The position numbers and the translations under genes are program-made. Below are positions 45,070 through 54,904 of a stretch of DNA of 64,000 bases, in pieces. The stretch is taken from NCBI RefSeq assembly GCF_000786695.1, contig NZ_CP009962.1, positions 2,232,001 to 2,296,000 of the forward strand. The letters run 5' to 3'. The stretch's first letter is position 1. Every line of letters starts with the position of its first letter. A model generated the notes under the pieces. The model was not told the origin of the DNA, did no database searches, and worked only from the letters and a program-made list of their open reading frames with translations. Origin of the DNA: Collimonas arenae (GTDB lineage Bacteria; Pseudomonadota; Gammaproteobacteria; Burkholderiales; Burkholderiaceae_D).

Positions 45070-45151
45070 ACGGTCGTGGAGGGCGGCGGTCTATGCCGCC
45101 CCGATGCGCCAGATAAAACGCCTGTTTGCCAAAAAAAGCTGCGGCAGAATT

Positions 45152-46321
45152 TCATTTGCTGAGCAGGCGCATGCCGCGCTCCAGTCCATCCATCGTCACC
45201 GGGAACATGCGGTTGCTCATCAGTTGCCGGATTACTTCCACCGATTGCCGGTATTGCCACAAGCCCTCGGGTTCGGGATTCAGCCAGATGAACTTGGGGA
45301 AAGCCCGGGTAAAGCGCTGCAACCACTCAGCGCCGGCTTCTTCGTTGTTGTATTCGACCGAGCCCCCTGGCTGCAAAATTTCGTAAGGGCTCATGGTGGC
45401 GTCGCCGACAAAGATCAACTTGGTGTCCGGCGTGTATTTGCGCAAAATGTCCCAGGTAGGGAAACGCTCGGCATGGCGGCGCTGGTTGTTTTTCCACATA
45501 TAGTCATAGACGCAGTTGTGGAAATAGAAAAACTCCATGTTCTTGAACTCGGTCTTCGCCGCACTGAATAATTCTTCGGTACGGGCGATATGATCGTCCA
45601 TGGTGCCGCCGACATCCATCAGCATCAGTACCTTGATATTGTTCTTGCGCTCCGGCCGCATCTTGATATCGAGGTAGCCGGCATTGTGGGCGGTGGCGCG
45701 GATGGTGTCGTCCAGAGCCAGTTCTTCTGCGATACCTTCGCGCGCGAATTTGCGCAGGCGACGCAGGGCGACCTTGATATTGCGGGTGCCCAACTCTCGT
45801 TCGTCGTCATAATCGCGATAGGCGCGCGCTTCCCATACCTTGACTGCAGTGCGGTTGCCGCCGCTGCCGCCGATGCGTATTCCTTCCGGATTAGTCCCGC
45901 CGTGGCCGAAAGGCGACGTGCCGCCGGTGCCGATCCATTTGTTGCCGCCTTCATGTCGGCCCTTTTGCTCTTCCAGCAATTCGTTCAGGCGGTCCATCAA
46001 TTTGTCGTAGCCGAATTTCTCCAACTGCGCCAGTTGCTCCGGCGACAACTCGCGCTTCATGCGCTGCATCAGCCAATCCAGCGGGATCTCCGGATTCTTT
46101 TCGAAGATGGTCTGGATGCCCTTGAAGTAGCGGCCGAAAGCCTGGTCGAACTTGTCGAAATGAGCTTCGTCCTTGACCAGCGTGGTGCGTGCCAGATAAT
46201 AAAAATTATCCAGCGTCGGTGCGATGACCTTCCGCTGAAGCGCTTCCAGCAGGATCAGGAACTCTTTGATCGATACCGGGACTTTGGCATCTTTCAAGGT
46301 GAAGAAAAAATCAATCAACAT
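45152..46321 (-). CDS. VWA-domain protein (CoxE-like) partner of a MoxR ATPase
   Basis: A 389-residue cytoplasmic protein with a CoxE/VWA-like C-terminal half (about 200-385). The metal-ion site has LMDVGGTMDDH in place of DxSxS; the N-terminal half (about 1-170) is a helical domain starting LIDFFFTLKDAKVPVSIKEF. MoxR/VWA pairs act as chaperones that assemble or activate metal enzymes and other complexes. It lies 21 bases after the MoxR gene on the same strand. The client cannot be identified from the neighbours. Confidence 0.88.
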   Translation of the reverse strand: MLIDFFFTLKDAKVPVSIKEFLILLEALQRKVIAPTLDNFYYLARTTLVKDEAHFDKFDQAFGRYFKGIQTIFEKNPEIPLDWLMQRMKRELSPEQLAQLEKFGYDKLMDRLNELLEEQKGRHEGGNKWIGTGGTSPFGHGGTNPEGIRIGGSGGNRTAVKVWEARAYRDYDDERELGTRNIKVALRRLRKFAREGIAEELALDDTIRATAHNAGYLDIKMRPERKNNIKVLMLMDVGGTMDDHIARTEELFSAAKTEFKNMEFFYFHNCVYDYMWKNNQRRHAERFPTWDILRKYTPDTKLIFVGDATMSPYEILQPGGSVEYNNEEAGAEWLQRFTRAFPKFIWLNPEPEGLWQYRQSVEVIRQLMSNRMFPVTMDGLERGMRLLSK

Positions 46322-46342
46322 GGGACGTTTTGTCAGTCGTGG

Positions 46343-47197
46343 TTATCTGTTTTTTCTAGCCATGAAAACGAGGCGTTCGAACAGATGGACGTCCTGTTCG
46401 TTCTTCAGCAGGGCGCCATGCAGAGGCGGCACCACGGCCTTGGCGTCGCTGCTGTGCAACGCTTCCGGCGGAATGTCTTCAGCCAACAACAATTTCAGCC
46501 AGTCCAACAGTTCGGAGGTTGACGGCTTTTTTTTCAGACCGGCCACGTCGCGCACCTGATAGAAAGTCTCCAGCGCCTGTGCCAGCAAATCTTTTTTTAG
46601 GTTCGGAAAGTGGACATTGACGATTTCCTGCATGGTCGCCTTGTCCGGGAACTTAATGTAGTGAAAAAAACAGCGGCGCAGGAAGGCGTCCGGTAATTCT
46701 TTTTCATTATTCGAGGTAATGATCACCAGCGGCCTGTGCTTGGCGCGCACCATTTCACGTGTTTCGTAGACGTAAAATTCCATGCGATCGAGCTCACGCA
46801 ACAAATCGTTGGGGAACTCGATGTCTGCTTTGTCGATCTCATCAATCAGCAGCACCACTTGTTCGTCAGCGTTAAAGGCTTGCCACAGTACGCCTTTGAC
46901 AATGTAGTTATGAATGTCCTTGACCCTGGCGTCACCCAACTGGGAATCACGCAGGCGCGACACGGCGTCGTATTCGTACAAACCTTGCTGGGCTTTAGTG
47001 GTCGATTTGATATGCCATTGCATCAAAGGCATGTTCAGCGCGGCGGCCACTTCTTCGGCCAGCATGGTTTTACCGGTGCCTGGTTCGCCTTTGATCAGCA
47101 ACGGCCGTTGCAATGTCAGCGCAGCATTAACGGCCAGTTTCAGATCGTCGGTGGCGACGTAACTGGGGGAACTTTCAAAACGTGTCTCTGATCGCAT
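46343..47197 (-). CDS. MoxR-family AAA+ ATPase
   Basis: A 284-residue AAA+ ATPase. Walker A is GEPGTGKT (37-44), Walker B is LLIDEIDKAD, sensor 1 is IITSNNEKELPDAFLRRCFF with the arginine finger, and a lid domain follows. It remodels client proteins together with the VWA protein encoded just downstream. ATG at 47197 is followed by the normal N-terminus, and the gene is divergent from the Gcr-like gene, which starts 157 bases away. Confidence 0.92.
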   Translation of the reverse strand: MRSETRFESSPSYVATDDLKLAVNAALTLQRPLLIKGEPGTGKTMLAEEVAAALNMPLMQWHIKSTTKAQQGLYEYDAVSRLRDSQLGDARVKDIHNYIVKGVLWQAFNADEQVVLLIDEIDKADIEFPNDLLRELDRMEFYVYETREMVRAKHRPLVIITSNNEKELPDAFLRRCFFHYIKFPDKATMQEIVNVHFPNLKKDLLAQALETFYQVRDVAGLKKKPSTSELLDWLKLLLAEDIPPEALHSSDAKAVVPPLHGALLKNEQDVHLFERLVFMARKNR

Positions 47198-47354
47198 TGT
47201 GGTTAGTCATGTGTGAGCAAATAACGTCGAGTATAAACGAGATGGTCCATTGGCTGGCCGCGACGGCTCCTGGCTTGCAAGTGTTAATAAGCTGCGATGG
47301 CAATCAGACAATATGTCTTCACTGTTATAGATATCAATAGCCAACCAATAGCCA

Positions 47355-49571
47355 ATGAAAATTCTCTTTCTCCGTCTGCGGGTGATGTGGCGCCGGTTTC
47401 GACTAGGCGAGCGGCACCAGGCAGACGGCCAGCATAGCGCCAGGCAAATCGACGCTTTGATGCGCCGCACCAACCCGTTCTGTTCCTGGCAAGAACGCGC
47501 CAACTGGATTATCGATCTCGTCCATTGGCTACGCCATATTCCTAAAGTATCCATGCTGGACGATGATGCCAGGTTGCGCTTCAGGCAGCAGCGCTTGCAA
47601 TTCATGCTGGAATGGCTGGACAGTAACCGCGATGTGCGGCGGGTAGTCCAGGCGACTTTACAGAAAACCTTGCGTGAGGCCGCCGGGCCGGAATTGTTTT
47701 GCGCCACCGGTTTGCCGCACGAACCGGCGTTTTTTAGTGAGCTGTCTGAGCATATCGTCAAGATGGTATTGCCGAAGCCACCGTTCGAGGCGGACTTGTC
47801 GGCCTTGTTTACCGTGCTGTTCCCCAATCAGGAAGACGCTGACTGGCTGCTGGCGCTGGACCGGAAAAGCGTGGCGCAAATATGGAAACTGATTGCCGAT
47901 GACGGTATCGCCCATAGCTACCAGCAGCAGATTGACGAGGCGCTGATTCACCTGGCGACGATGGTGCTGGCGGACGGCATCAGCAAGGCCTTCCGGCAAA
48001 AGCTGGATCCCAAGATGCCCTTGCAGGCCACCCCGTTCATGGTGCTGCGGCGCGAGTTGGAGACCTATCTGTACGTCAATCCGCGCGATGACGCCGCCTT
48101 GCGCAGCGTGCGCATGTTAATTGCCGTCTGCCAGGCGCAGACTGACCGGATCTATGCCCATCTGGACGAACATGGCGTTTCGGTCAGCCTGGTCTATCGG
48201 GTCGAGCGGATGCGTGCACAATTGACGCGCATGGCGCTGCTGACCGATCTGCGCTCACAGATATACGGTAGCAACGGCCAGGGTAGGGATGAGAAGCAGG
48301 TGCAAGGGAGTGGCCAGATTCAAGCTTTGCTGGGCGACCTGATCGCCGCGCATCATCAGCGTTCTTCGATACGCGGCCTGGTCCAGCGTAGTTTTTCGCT
48401 GCTGGCGCGCAAGATGGTCGAGCGCAACGCCGACCACGGCGAACACTACATCGCGCGTGACGGTAAGGAATATCGGGTGATGCTGAAGGCCGCCGGCCGC
48501 GGCGGCGGCGTCACGGCATTCACCGTGCTCGGTAAATCCATGGTGTCGGCGCTTGGCGCTGCCCGTTTCTTCGAGGGCATTTTTGCATCCTTGAACTACG
48601 CCGTCAGCTTCATGGCGATCTCTGCCGTCGGCGGTGTCCTCGCCACCAAACAGCCGGCGGTGACGGCGCCGGTGCTGGCTTCCAAGATGGGGCAGCTCGA
48701 TACCGTGGAAGGCTTGCGCGCCTTGCTGACCGAAATTGCCCAGCTGCTGCGTTCCCAGGCGGCTGCCGTGTTCGGCAACCTGATGGGCGTGATTCCAGCC
48801 ATGTTGCTAATCTCAGGCCTGATCCTGCTAGTTACCGACGTGCCGATGATGACGGCCGAACATGCGCACGCCAGCCTGCATAGCCTGTCGGTGATCGGGC
48901 CGACGCCCTTGTTCGCCGTCTTCACCGGCATCTTGCTATGGCTGTCCAGCCTGGTGTCGGGCTTTGCCGATAACTGGTTTGCCTTGCGCCGTCTGCGCGA
49001 AGCGCTGGGACATCAGCGCCGCCTGGTGTATGTGCTGGGCGCAATGCGGGCAGAACGCTGGGCTGCCTGGCTGGACCGTAATGTGGCGCAGATTGCCGGG
49101 AATGTCTCACTCGGCCTGTTTCTGGGGATGACGCCGGTGCTGGCGCAGTTCTTCGGACTGCCGCTGGATGTGCGGCATGTGACGCTGGCTACCGGTAGCC
49201 TGACTGCCGCCGCCAGTAGCCTGGGCTGGCCGGTGCTGGCGACGCCGCAATTCTGGCTGGCGCTGGTCGGGATCGCCAGTATTGGCGTACTGAACGTCGG
49301 CGTTTCGTTTGCCTGCGCGCTGACTCTGGCTTTGCGCGCGCGCGATGTGCCAGCGCGCACCAGAAGACTGGTGTTCCGGGCGGTACTACGCCGTTTCAGC
49401 GCTTCGCCGCGATCCTTCCTGTTACCGGAGGCCGTTGTGGCAGCGTCCAGGCCGGAAGAACAGGGAGAGTCCAATACACCCGATAGGACCTCAGATGCCG
49501 CTATGCAAGCGGGCGCGCCACAGCCGATGGAACCGGCGCCGCGCCGGTATCCCGGTAGCCGCCATGGCTAG
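47355..49571 (+). CDS. Gcr-type (SpecificRecomb family) membrane protein
   Basis: A 738-residue protein matching what is annotated as site-specific recombinase Gcr. Its N-terminal ~400 residues are soluble and helical with a possible DNA-binding role; its C-terminal half (about 395-690) has many hydrophobic helices (VSFMAISAVGGVLAT, LLISGLILLVTDVPM, VLAQFFGLPLDV). No tyrosine or serine recombinase residues are recognised, so the name may be historical rather than proven. The tail is hydrophilic and Pro/Glu-rich. It is monocistronic. Confidence 0.75.
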   Translation: MKILFLRLRVMWRRFRLGERHQADGQHSARQIDALMRRTNPFCSWQERANWIIDLVHWLRHIPKVSMLDDDARLRFRQQRLQFMLEWLDSNRDVRRVVQATLQKTLREAAGPELFCATGLPHEPAFFSELSEHIVKMVLPKPPFEADLSALFTVLFPNQEDADWLLALDRKSVAQIWKLIADDGIAHSYQQQIDEALIHLATMVLADGISKAFRQKLDPKMPLQATPFMVLRRELETYLYVNPRDDAALRSVRMLIAVCQAQTDRIYAHLDEHGVSVSLVYRVERMRAQLTRMALLTDLRSQIYGSNGQGRDEKQVQGSGQIQALLGDLIAAHHQRSSIRGLVQRSFSLLARKMVERNADHGEHYIARDGKEYRVMLKAAGRGGGVTAFTVLGKSMVSALGAARFFEGIFASLNYAVSFMAISAVGGVLATKQPAVTAPVLASKMGQLDTVEGLRALLTEIAQLLRSQAAAVFGNLMGVIPAMLLISGLILLVTDVPMMTAEHAHASLHSLSVIGPTPLFAVFTGILLWLSSLVSGFADNWFALRRLREALGHQRRLVYVLGAMRAERWAAWLDRNVAQIAGNVSLGLFLGMTPVLAQFFGLPLDVRHVTLATGSLTAAASSLGWPVLATPQFWLALVGIASIGVLNVGVSFACALTLALRARDVPARTRRLVFRAVLRRFSASPRSFLLPEAVVAASRPEEQGESNTPDRTSDAAMQAGAPQPMEPAPRRYPGSRHG

Positions 49572-49936
49572 GCCGCGAATCGTGCGTAATAAAATGCGGC
49601 GTTGGGGAACAACGTCCGCGAAAAGCTCGCTTTCTCTTTGAGAATCCCGGTTTTGGGGCAGTAATCCGGCACCCCCGCCAGGGTTGGCCGGCGCCGCCAG
49701 CATGACATTGGCGGGCGTGGACTATGCATGTTTCTTGGGGTAAAATTAACCGGTTTTGGTGTAGGGTGGCGACGGCGGTCGGCGTCAGGCAGGGCTACCT
49801 TATTCCGTGCCTGCGTAGTATATATGGCGTGGTATAGGCGATATATTGCCTGTCCGCACTGTCTATCTCCTGGCATTTGAGGCAGTATTCGTGGCAGTTT
49901 CGAATAAAACGGTTTCGCTACAATTACCCAGCTACT
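49572..49936. other. Intergenic region before the cytochrome c genes
   Basis: No gene is supported in these 365 bases. TACAAT at 49919-49924 looks like a -10 but is only 13 bases before the cytochrome start, so it is doubtful. No terminator for the Gcr-type gene was recognised. Confidence 0.35.
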
Positions 49937-50257
49937 ATGAAAAAACTCATTGCACTGCTCGCGCTTGCGGGCTTTGCCAACATGGCCGCAGCTGCGGACG
50001 TGGTCGGCGACGCCAAGGCAGCGGAAAACAAGATCTCGATGTGTATCGGCTGCCACGGCATTCCCGGCTACAAAGCGACCTTCCCGGAAGTCTATCAAGT
50101 GCCCATGCTTGGCGGGCAATCGGCTAAATACATTGAAAATGCATTAATCGCTTATAAAAAGGGCGACCGCAAGATGCCGACCATGCGCGGTATTGCGGCC
50201 AGCCTGTCCGAGCAGGACATGGCGGATATTGCGGCTTATTACTCGCAGCAAAAATAA
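49937..50257 (+). CDS. Monohaem cytochrome c (c553/c4-like)
   Basis: A 106-residue periplasmic electron carrier. Start 49937 gives MKKLIALLALAGFANMAAAA as the signal peptide; upstream in-frame codons would destroy it. The haem site is CIGCH (36-40), and a distal Met is expected in KMPTMRGIA. It lies 12 bases before a second cytochrome gene; the two are probably one operon and pass electrons to a terminal oxidase or receive them from complex III (inference). Confidence 0.92.
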   Translation: MKKLIALLALAGFANMAAAADVVGDAKAAENKISMCIGCHGIPGYKATFPEVYQVPMLGGQSAKYIENALIAYKKGDRKMPTMRGIAASLSEQDMADIAAYYSQQK

Positions 50258-50269
50258 GGGACCCACACA

Positions 50270-50626
50270 ATGAAAAAGATTTTTGCTGGCGTGGTGTTTC
50301 TGCTTTCCACTAGCGCAGTCGTGAATGCCGCCCATGCTGCAGGCAATATCGCAGCGGGCGAAGCCGCAGTGAAAAAGTACGCATGCGCGTCTTGCCATGG
50401 CGCTGATTTCCATACCCCGATCGATCCCAGCTATCCAAAGCTGGCCGGCCAGCCTCAGGATTATCTGCAGCATGCCTTGATCTCCTATCAGCGCGGTAGC
50501 GACGGTCCTAACGGCCGTAGCAACGCTATCATGGGCGGCCAGGCCAAGGCGCTGTCGCATCAGGACGTGCAAGATATTGCCGCCTACCTGCACAGCCTGC
50601 CGACGACTTTGGTGTTGCGCAAGTAA
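50270..50626 (+). CDS. Monohaem cytochrome c (c4-type)
   Basis: A 118-residue secreted cytochrome c. Signal about 1-23 (MKKIFAGVVFLLSTSAVVNA, cleaved around AHA); haem motif CASCH (39-43); PSYPKLAGQPQDYLQHALIS and GQAKALSHQDVQDIAAYLHS are typical of c4-type domains. A distal Met likely lies in RSNAIMGGQ. It is co-transcribed with the preceding cytochrome and closed by a good terminator. Confidence 0.92.
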   Translation: MKKIFAGVVFLLSTSAVVNAAHAAGNIAAGEAAVKKYACASCHGADFHTPIDPSYPKLAGQPQDYLQHALISYQRGSDGPNGRSNAIMGGQAKALSHQDVQDIAAYLHSLPTTLVLRK

Positions 50627-50660
50627 ATTCCCGGCCTCCTGGCCCCGGAAGAAATGAAGA

Positions 50661-50689
50661 CCACGCAGTTGTCCTTGCGTGGTTTTTTT
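50661..50689 (+). terminator. Terminator of the cytochrome c operon
   Basis: CCACGCA and TGCGTGG make a 7-bp stem with an 8-base loop followed by seven T. It lies between the convergent cytochrome and sensor-kinase genes. Confidence 0.82.
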
Positions 50690-52097
50690 ATGTGCCCTGG
50701 TTTGGGAAGTACAAGGTGAACACGGTTTGCTGATCGGCAGAGCGACTCAGTTCAACCTGGCCGCCATGCAATTTCATGATTGATTGCACGATGGCGAGGC
50801 CAAGGCCGGCCGACGAGGCGGAATCGCTGCGCGCCGGATCTGCTCGGTAGAAGCGGTCGAACAGCCGTGGAATGGCGGCTTCGGTAATCTGCGGTCCCGG
50901 GTTGCTGATCAGGATGCTGCTGCCTTGCGCCTGTTGTTGTGCTTCCAGCCGGATTGCCTGGCCTGCCGGGGTGTAGCGGATGGCATTGGCGACCAGGTTG
51001 CCGATCGCCCGCCGCAACAGCATCGGATCGGCATACAGGTTGCCAGAACCGGAAATAACCAGGCGTACGCCGCTGTCTTCTGCCACGCCTTCGAAATAAT
51101 CGGCGATACGCTGCAATTCTTGCGAGCAGTCGAGCTGCTCGCGCGTCACCGCTACATGCGCATTGTCGGCGCGTGCCAGAAACAGCATGTTGTCCAGCAT
51201 GCGAGCCAGTCGTTCATATTCCTCGACATTCGATACCAGCAAGCCTTGATATTCTTCCGTGCTTCTCGGCTGCGCCAGCGCGACCTGAGTTTGCACCATC
51301 AGGTTGTTGATCGGCGTGCGCAAGTCGTGCGCCAGGTCGGCGGAAAACTGCGACAGCCGCTGAAAACTCTCATGCAGGCGATCCAGCATGCCGTTGAAAG
51401 CCAGCACCAGTTGCTGCAATTCGTCCGGGGCGCTGGCGACATCCAGGCCGAGGTCCAGTCGCTGCGCGGTAATCGAATGCGCCTGCTGGGCGATCAGACG
51501 GGTCGGCCGCAAGCCGCGCCGCACCAGCACATAACCTAGCAACGCCGCCAGCAGGGCGCCGGACAAGGCCGCGCCCAGGATCTGCTGGCGATAGCTGTCG
51601 AGCATGGCCAGGCTGTCGCTGACATTGTGGGCGACGATGATTTGTACCTGTTCGCCGGTGCGGTCGATCCGGCCCCACAGCGCCGTCGCTCGCACCGGCA
51701 TGCCGGCGGAAGTGCGCAGGTTCTGTCTGGATTTCCGGTCCGGCGTCTGGTCGACTGCGGTGAGTGGCAATAGTGGCAGATTGCCTGCCGCTGGTTGTGT
51801 ATCCAGTAACGGTGCGCCATCGGCTGTGCGCAGGATCAGCAGCAAATCATTGTGTCCGAGCGCTGCGTCCATGAACGGATGCGGGTCGTTGCGGATCGCC
51901 TGCACCGACCCGGCCTTGCCCACCAGATGCTGCATCAGCGTGATCTTGCCCAGCAACTCCTGGTCGTCATGGCTTTCCAGTTGGCGCGCCAGCGAATAGT
52001 ACAGATAACTGCCGACCAGGGTAAACGTGAGCAGCGTCGCCAGCGCAAACAGCAAGGCTAGGCGCACTGTCAGCGAGCGTGGCGCCCATGGCTTCAA
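50688..52097 (-). CDS. Heavy-metal sensor histidine kinase (CzcS/IrlS/CusS-like)
   Basis: A 469-residue membrane sensor kinase. Two helices (about 10-33 and 172-192) frame a periplasmic sensor loop; HAMP, HisKA with His257 ([12 protein letters not shown]) and HATPase domain (ends [18 protein letters not shown]) follow. The start is a TTG at 52097 whose TTGA overlaps the stop of the response regulator by 4 bases, so translation is coupled. An ATG start is absent at that position. It phosphorylates the adjacent regulator and is expected to sense Zn, Co, Cd or Cu outside the cytoplasm; the adjoining CzcCBA genes suggest Zn/Co/Cd. Confidence 0.92.
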   Translation of the reverse strand: MKPWAPRSLTVRLALLFALATLLTFTLVGSYLYYSLARQLESHDDQELLGKITLMQHLVGKAGSVQAIRNDPHPFMDAALGHNDLLLILRTADGAPLLDTQPAAGNLPLLPLTAVDQTPDRKSRQNLRTSAGMPVRATALWGRIDRTGEQVQIIVAHNVSDSLAMLDSYRQQILGAALSGALLAALLGYVLVRRGLRPTRLIAQQAHSITAQRLDLGLDVASAPDELQQLVLAFNGMLDRLHESFQRLSQFSADLAHDLRTPINNLMVQTQVALAQPRSTEEYQGLLVSNVEEYERLARMLDNMLFLARADNAHVAVTREQLDCSQELQRIADYFEGVAEDSGVRLVISGSGNLYADPMLLRRAIGNLVANAIRYTPAGQAIRLEAQQQAQGSSILISNPGPQITEAAIPRLFDRFYRADPARSDSASSAGLGLAIVQSIMKLHGGQVELSRSADQQTVFTLYFPNQGT

Positions 52098-52765
52098 GCG
52101 CGGTCCTCCAGCACGTAGCCCATGCCGCGCACGGTGTGAATCAACGGCTGCGCATAGGGCTCGTCAATCTTGATGCGAAGGCGGCGGATAGCGACGTCGA
52201 CGACATTCGTATCGCTGTCGAAATTCATGTCCCACACCTGTGATGCAATCAGCGAGCGTGACAAGACTTCGTGCTGGCGCTTGGCCATCAGGTAGAGCAG
52301 GGAGAACTCTTTGGTAGTGAGGTCGATTCGCTCGCCATTGCGGGTGACGCGGCGTTTCATGACGTCGATTTCCATATTCGCGATTTGCAAGGTATCGGAT
52401 TCGCGGATTGGTCCTCGTCGCAACAAGGTACGAATGCGAGCTACCAGTTCGGCAAATGCGAAGGGCTTGACCAGATAGTCGTCTGCGCCCAGTTCCAGGC
52501 CCTTGATGCGGTCGTCGACTTCATCGCGCGCAGTCAGGAACAATACCGGGGTTGAGTGGCTTTTGCGCAATTCATGAATTACCTGCCAGCCGTCCAGGCC
52601 TGGCAGCATGACGTCCAGCACGATCAGGTTGTAGTCTTCCGTGGTCGCGTAATGCAGCCCGTCGGTGCCGGTACGCACCCAATCGACCACGTAGCCGGAT
52701 TCGGTCAAGCCTTTACGCAGGTATTCACCGGCCTTGGGTTCATCTTCTACCAACAGGATACGCAT
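52094..52765 (-). CDS. Heavy-metal two-component response regulator (CzcR/IrlR/CopR-like)
   Basis: A 223-residue OmpR-class regulator: receiver domain (about 1-118) with Asp51 ([14 protein letters not shown]) and the KPFAFAEL segment, then a winged-helix DNA-binding domain (about 125-220; [20 protein letters not shown] [20 protein letters not shown]). It belongs to the heavy-metal response-regulator family. It is divergent from the small secreted-protein and czcCBA genes and probably activates them; a GGATTAC...GTAATCC repeat in the shared region is a candidate site. Confidence 0.94.
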   Translation of the reverse strand: MRILLVEDEPKAGEYLRKGLTESGYVVDWVRTGTDGLHYATTEDYNLIVLDVMLPGLDGWQVIHELRKSHSTPVLFLTARDEVDDRIKGLELGADDYLVKPFAFAELVARIRTLLRRGPIRESDTLQIANMEIDVMKRRVTRNGERIDLTTKEFSLLYLMAKRQHEVLSRSLIASQVWDMNFDSDTNVVDVAIRRLRIKIDEPYAQPLIHTVRGMGYVLEDRA

Positions 52766-52825
52766 ACATCACCCTTCGGCTGTCTGGGGTTGAATCGTGA
52801 TTATCGTCCATAAAAAGGCGGTGGT

Positions 52826-52845
52826 GGATTACAAAAGCGTAATCC
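52826..52845. promoter_or_regulatory. Candidate binding site for the heavy-metal response regulator
   Basis: GGATTAC (52826-52832) and GTAATCC (52839-52845) form a perfect 7-bp inverted repeat with a 6-base spacer (AAAAGC) between the divergent regulator and efflux genes. Its ATTAC...GTAAT core resembles the cop-box type sites of CopR/CusR-like regulators. Confidence 0.55.
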
Positions 52846-52955
52846 GGCCGTCACATTCTCGTTTTCCTTCCCTTTCTACACTTTGTCTCAACGATACGGC
52901 CAACGGCGCAAGCAACGGCCGGCGTTGAATCCCTTTCACATTTTTGGAGAAAGCT

Positions 52956-53171
52956 ATGAATGCTAAACAACTTTTATCTGCTGTGGCTCTATTGACTGCT
53001 TCCGGCATCGCGCTGGCGCAAACCCCGGTGCCGGTAACCCAGAAGGCCGACGCGGAAACGGCAAAGAGTATGGAAAAAAAGCCGGCCCAGGCAGACGGTA
53101 AGAAGAGCAAGTCTTCCGCCCACGACCATAAGGAAGACGGTCCGAAGAAAAACATCTACTCCGGCGCCTGA
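52956..53171 (+). CDS. Small secreted protein at the head of the metal-efflux locus
   Basis: A 71-residue protein. The ATG at 52956 has GGAG upstream and gives the signal MNAKQLLSAVALLTASGIAL A, cleaved near AQA-type site (about residue 22). The mature ~50 residues are Lys/Asp/His-rich (KSSAHDHKEDGPKKN) and end IYSGA. No family is recognised. The charged, His-bearing tail could bind metal in the periplasm (inference). The similar C-terminal YSGA of the next gene product hints that the two are related in use. Confidence 0.65.
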   Translation: MNAKQLLSAVALLTASGIALAQTPVPVTQKADAETAKSMEKKPAQADGKKSKSSAHDHKEDGPKKNIYSGA

Positions 53172-53262
53172 AGCGCATATCGGCAACAAGGTGCAACAAG
53201 CTCTCCGGTGTCGGGACTCAAATTAAGCGCTGGAGAGATTTCTTAACGGATTGGAGATTGTC

Positions 53263-53529
53263 ATGAATATCAAACAAATGACCGTATTTTTCGCTTCTAT
53301 GGCCATGGCCGGTAGCGTCGTGGCATCCGCACCGGTTGCGGAAAAGACCCGCGCCGACGTACTGCGCGAGCTGGAACAAGCCCGCGCCGCTGGCCAGATG
53401 TCGGTGCCGGATGCGCAATACCCGCGGCTAGCAGATGGCGCCAGCAAGAGCGGAATGGCAGCGCCGTCAGCCGCTATCACGGATTGCAAAACCCACAGAA
53501 ATATCGATCCGGTTTACTCGGGAGCCTGA
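53263..53529 (+). CDS. Small secreted DUF4148-like protein
   Basis: An 88-residue protein. The ATG at 53263 has GGAG 6 bases upstream. Signal about 1-22 (MTVFFASMAMAGSVVASAP). The mature part starts EKTRADVLRELEQARAAGQM, a pattern of DUF4148-type periplasmic proteins common in Burkholderiales, and ends DPVYSGA. It lies 77 bases before the czcC-like gene start on the same strand and after the other small gene, so all are probably expressed together. Function is unknown. Confidence 0.7.
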   Translation: MNIKQMTVFFASMAMAGSVVASAPVAEKTRADVLRELEQARAAGQMSVPDAQYPRLADGASKSGMAAPSAAITDCKTHRNIDPVYSGA

Positions 53530-53605
53530 TCGATGAAACGGACTTGGTGGCGCGGTTTGGCCTGCCGCGTCATTCGTCCTGAATAGGATTTTTGGGGAGT
53601 AGGTT

Positions 53606-54895
53606 ATGAATAAGTTTTTTTTGCCGCTCAGTTTAGCGGTGCTAGCGTGTCAGCCGGCTTTGGCGCAAGACGCTGTGGCGGCGCAGCCAAGCATCAACTA
53701 CACGCTGCCGCTTCTCAGCGCCGCCGAACTGGCGGGGCCGTTGACGCTGCAGCAAGCGCTGTCGCAAGCGTTCAAGGGCAACCCCGATCTGGCTGCTGCC
53801 GCGCTGGAAGTCAAAGCGGTAGAGGCATCTATTCTGCAAGCCGGGGCGAGACCTAATCCGGAACTTGCTACCGTGCTGGAAGACACCCGCAAGGCGACCC
53901 GTACCACTACCGTGCAGCTGAATCAGAGGCTGGAACTGGGCGGCAAGCGCGACTCCCGCATCAAAGCGGCGGAAAAGGGCCGTGACGCAGCGCAATCCGA
54001 CTATCTGGCGAAGCGCGCCGACATCCAGGCGGTGGTGGTCGGTGTGTACTTCGCTGCACTGGAAGCGCAAGAAAATCAGCAACTGCTGCAAAGTTCCTTG
54101 CAACTGGCGCAACGCGCCAGCGACATTACGGCGAAGCGCGTCGCCGCCGGCAAGGTGGCGCCCATCGAAGCCACCAAGGCGCGCGTCGCCGAGGCGGGTG
54201 TGCGGGTCGAATTGCAGCAGGCGAATAGTAGCCTGGGTATTGCCCGGCGAGCACTGGCGGCGACCTGGGGCGATGCCGAGCCAGCCTTTTCCAGCGTCGA
54301 TGGCCATATCAATGAATTGCCTGCGCTGCCTGACCTAGACGTCATGTTGGAGCGTTTGCAGAATTCCCCAGCTTTTCTGAAAACCCGGGTCGAAGTCGAG
54401 CGCCGCCAAGCGTTGGTTCAGCTTGAACGCAGCCGCCGCATTCCGGATGTCACAGTCAGTATTGGCGGTAAAAGGGTAGAGGAAAGTCGGCTGAACCAGA
54501 TGATTTTCGGGCTGTCGATTCCGATTCCAGTGTTTGACCGTAATCAAGGCAATCTGCAGGAAGCCCTGCAGCGCGCCGACAAGGCGCGCGACGAGTTGCG
54601 TGGAGCACAGTTGCGGCTGGATGGAGAGTTGCGCGACGCCTTTGAGCGGCTCAAGCTGGGGCGCCAGCAAGTGGAGGCTTTGCAAGGTGAGATTCTTCCC
54701 GCCGCGCAAAATGCTTACGAGACAGCGACCAAAGGCTTCGAACTCGGCAAATTCAGCTTCCTGGAAGTACTGGACGCGCAGCGCGTACTGTTCCAGGCCA
54801 AATCCCAGGCGCTGCGGGCAATCGCAGAAACCCATCGTGCGGCCACCGAGATTGAGCGTGTGGTGGGCAGCTCTCCGTCAACCGACTCTTTGTAA
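53606..54895 (+). CDS. czcC: Outer-membrane efflux protein CzcC-like (TolC family)
   Basis: A 429-residue outer-membrane channel with a signal peptide (about 1-20) and two OEP repeats rich in coiled-coil helices (about 45-230 and 235-415). It provides the exit duct for the RND pump. It precedes the adaptor gene by 9 bases and the pump gene after that, the standard CBA order of heavy-metal RND systems. GGGGAG precedes the ATG. The role in Zn/Co/Cd export is inferred from the pump. Confidence 0.9.
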   Translation: MNKFFLPLSLAVLACQPALAQDAVAAQPSINYTLPLLSAAELAGPLTLQQALSQAFKGNPDLAAAALEVKAVEASILQAGARPNPELATVLEDTRKATRTTTVQLNQRLELGGKRDSRIKAAEKGRDAAQSDYLAKRADIQAVVVGVYFAALEAQENQQLLQSSLQLAQRASDITAKRVAAGKVAPIEATKARVAEAGVRVELQQANSSLGIARRALAATWGDAEPAFSSVDGHINELPALPDLDVMLERLQNSPAFLKTRVEVERRQALVQLERSRRIPDVTVSIGGKRVEESRLNQMIFGLSIPIPVFDRNQGNLQEALQRADKARDELRGAQLRLDGELRDAFERLKLGRQQVEALQGEILPAAQNAYETATKGFELGKFSFLEVLDAQRVLFQAKSQALRAIAETHRAATEIERVVGSSPSTDSL

Positions 54896-54904
54896 GCAGC
54901 CAAC

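Noticed and set aside
47355..49571. A true tyrosine or serine recombinase
   Set aside because: No catalytic signature is visible and half the protein is membrane-embedded.
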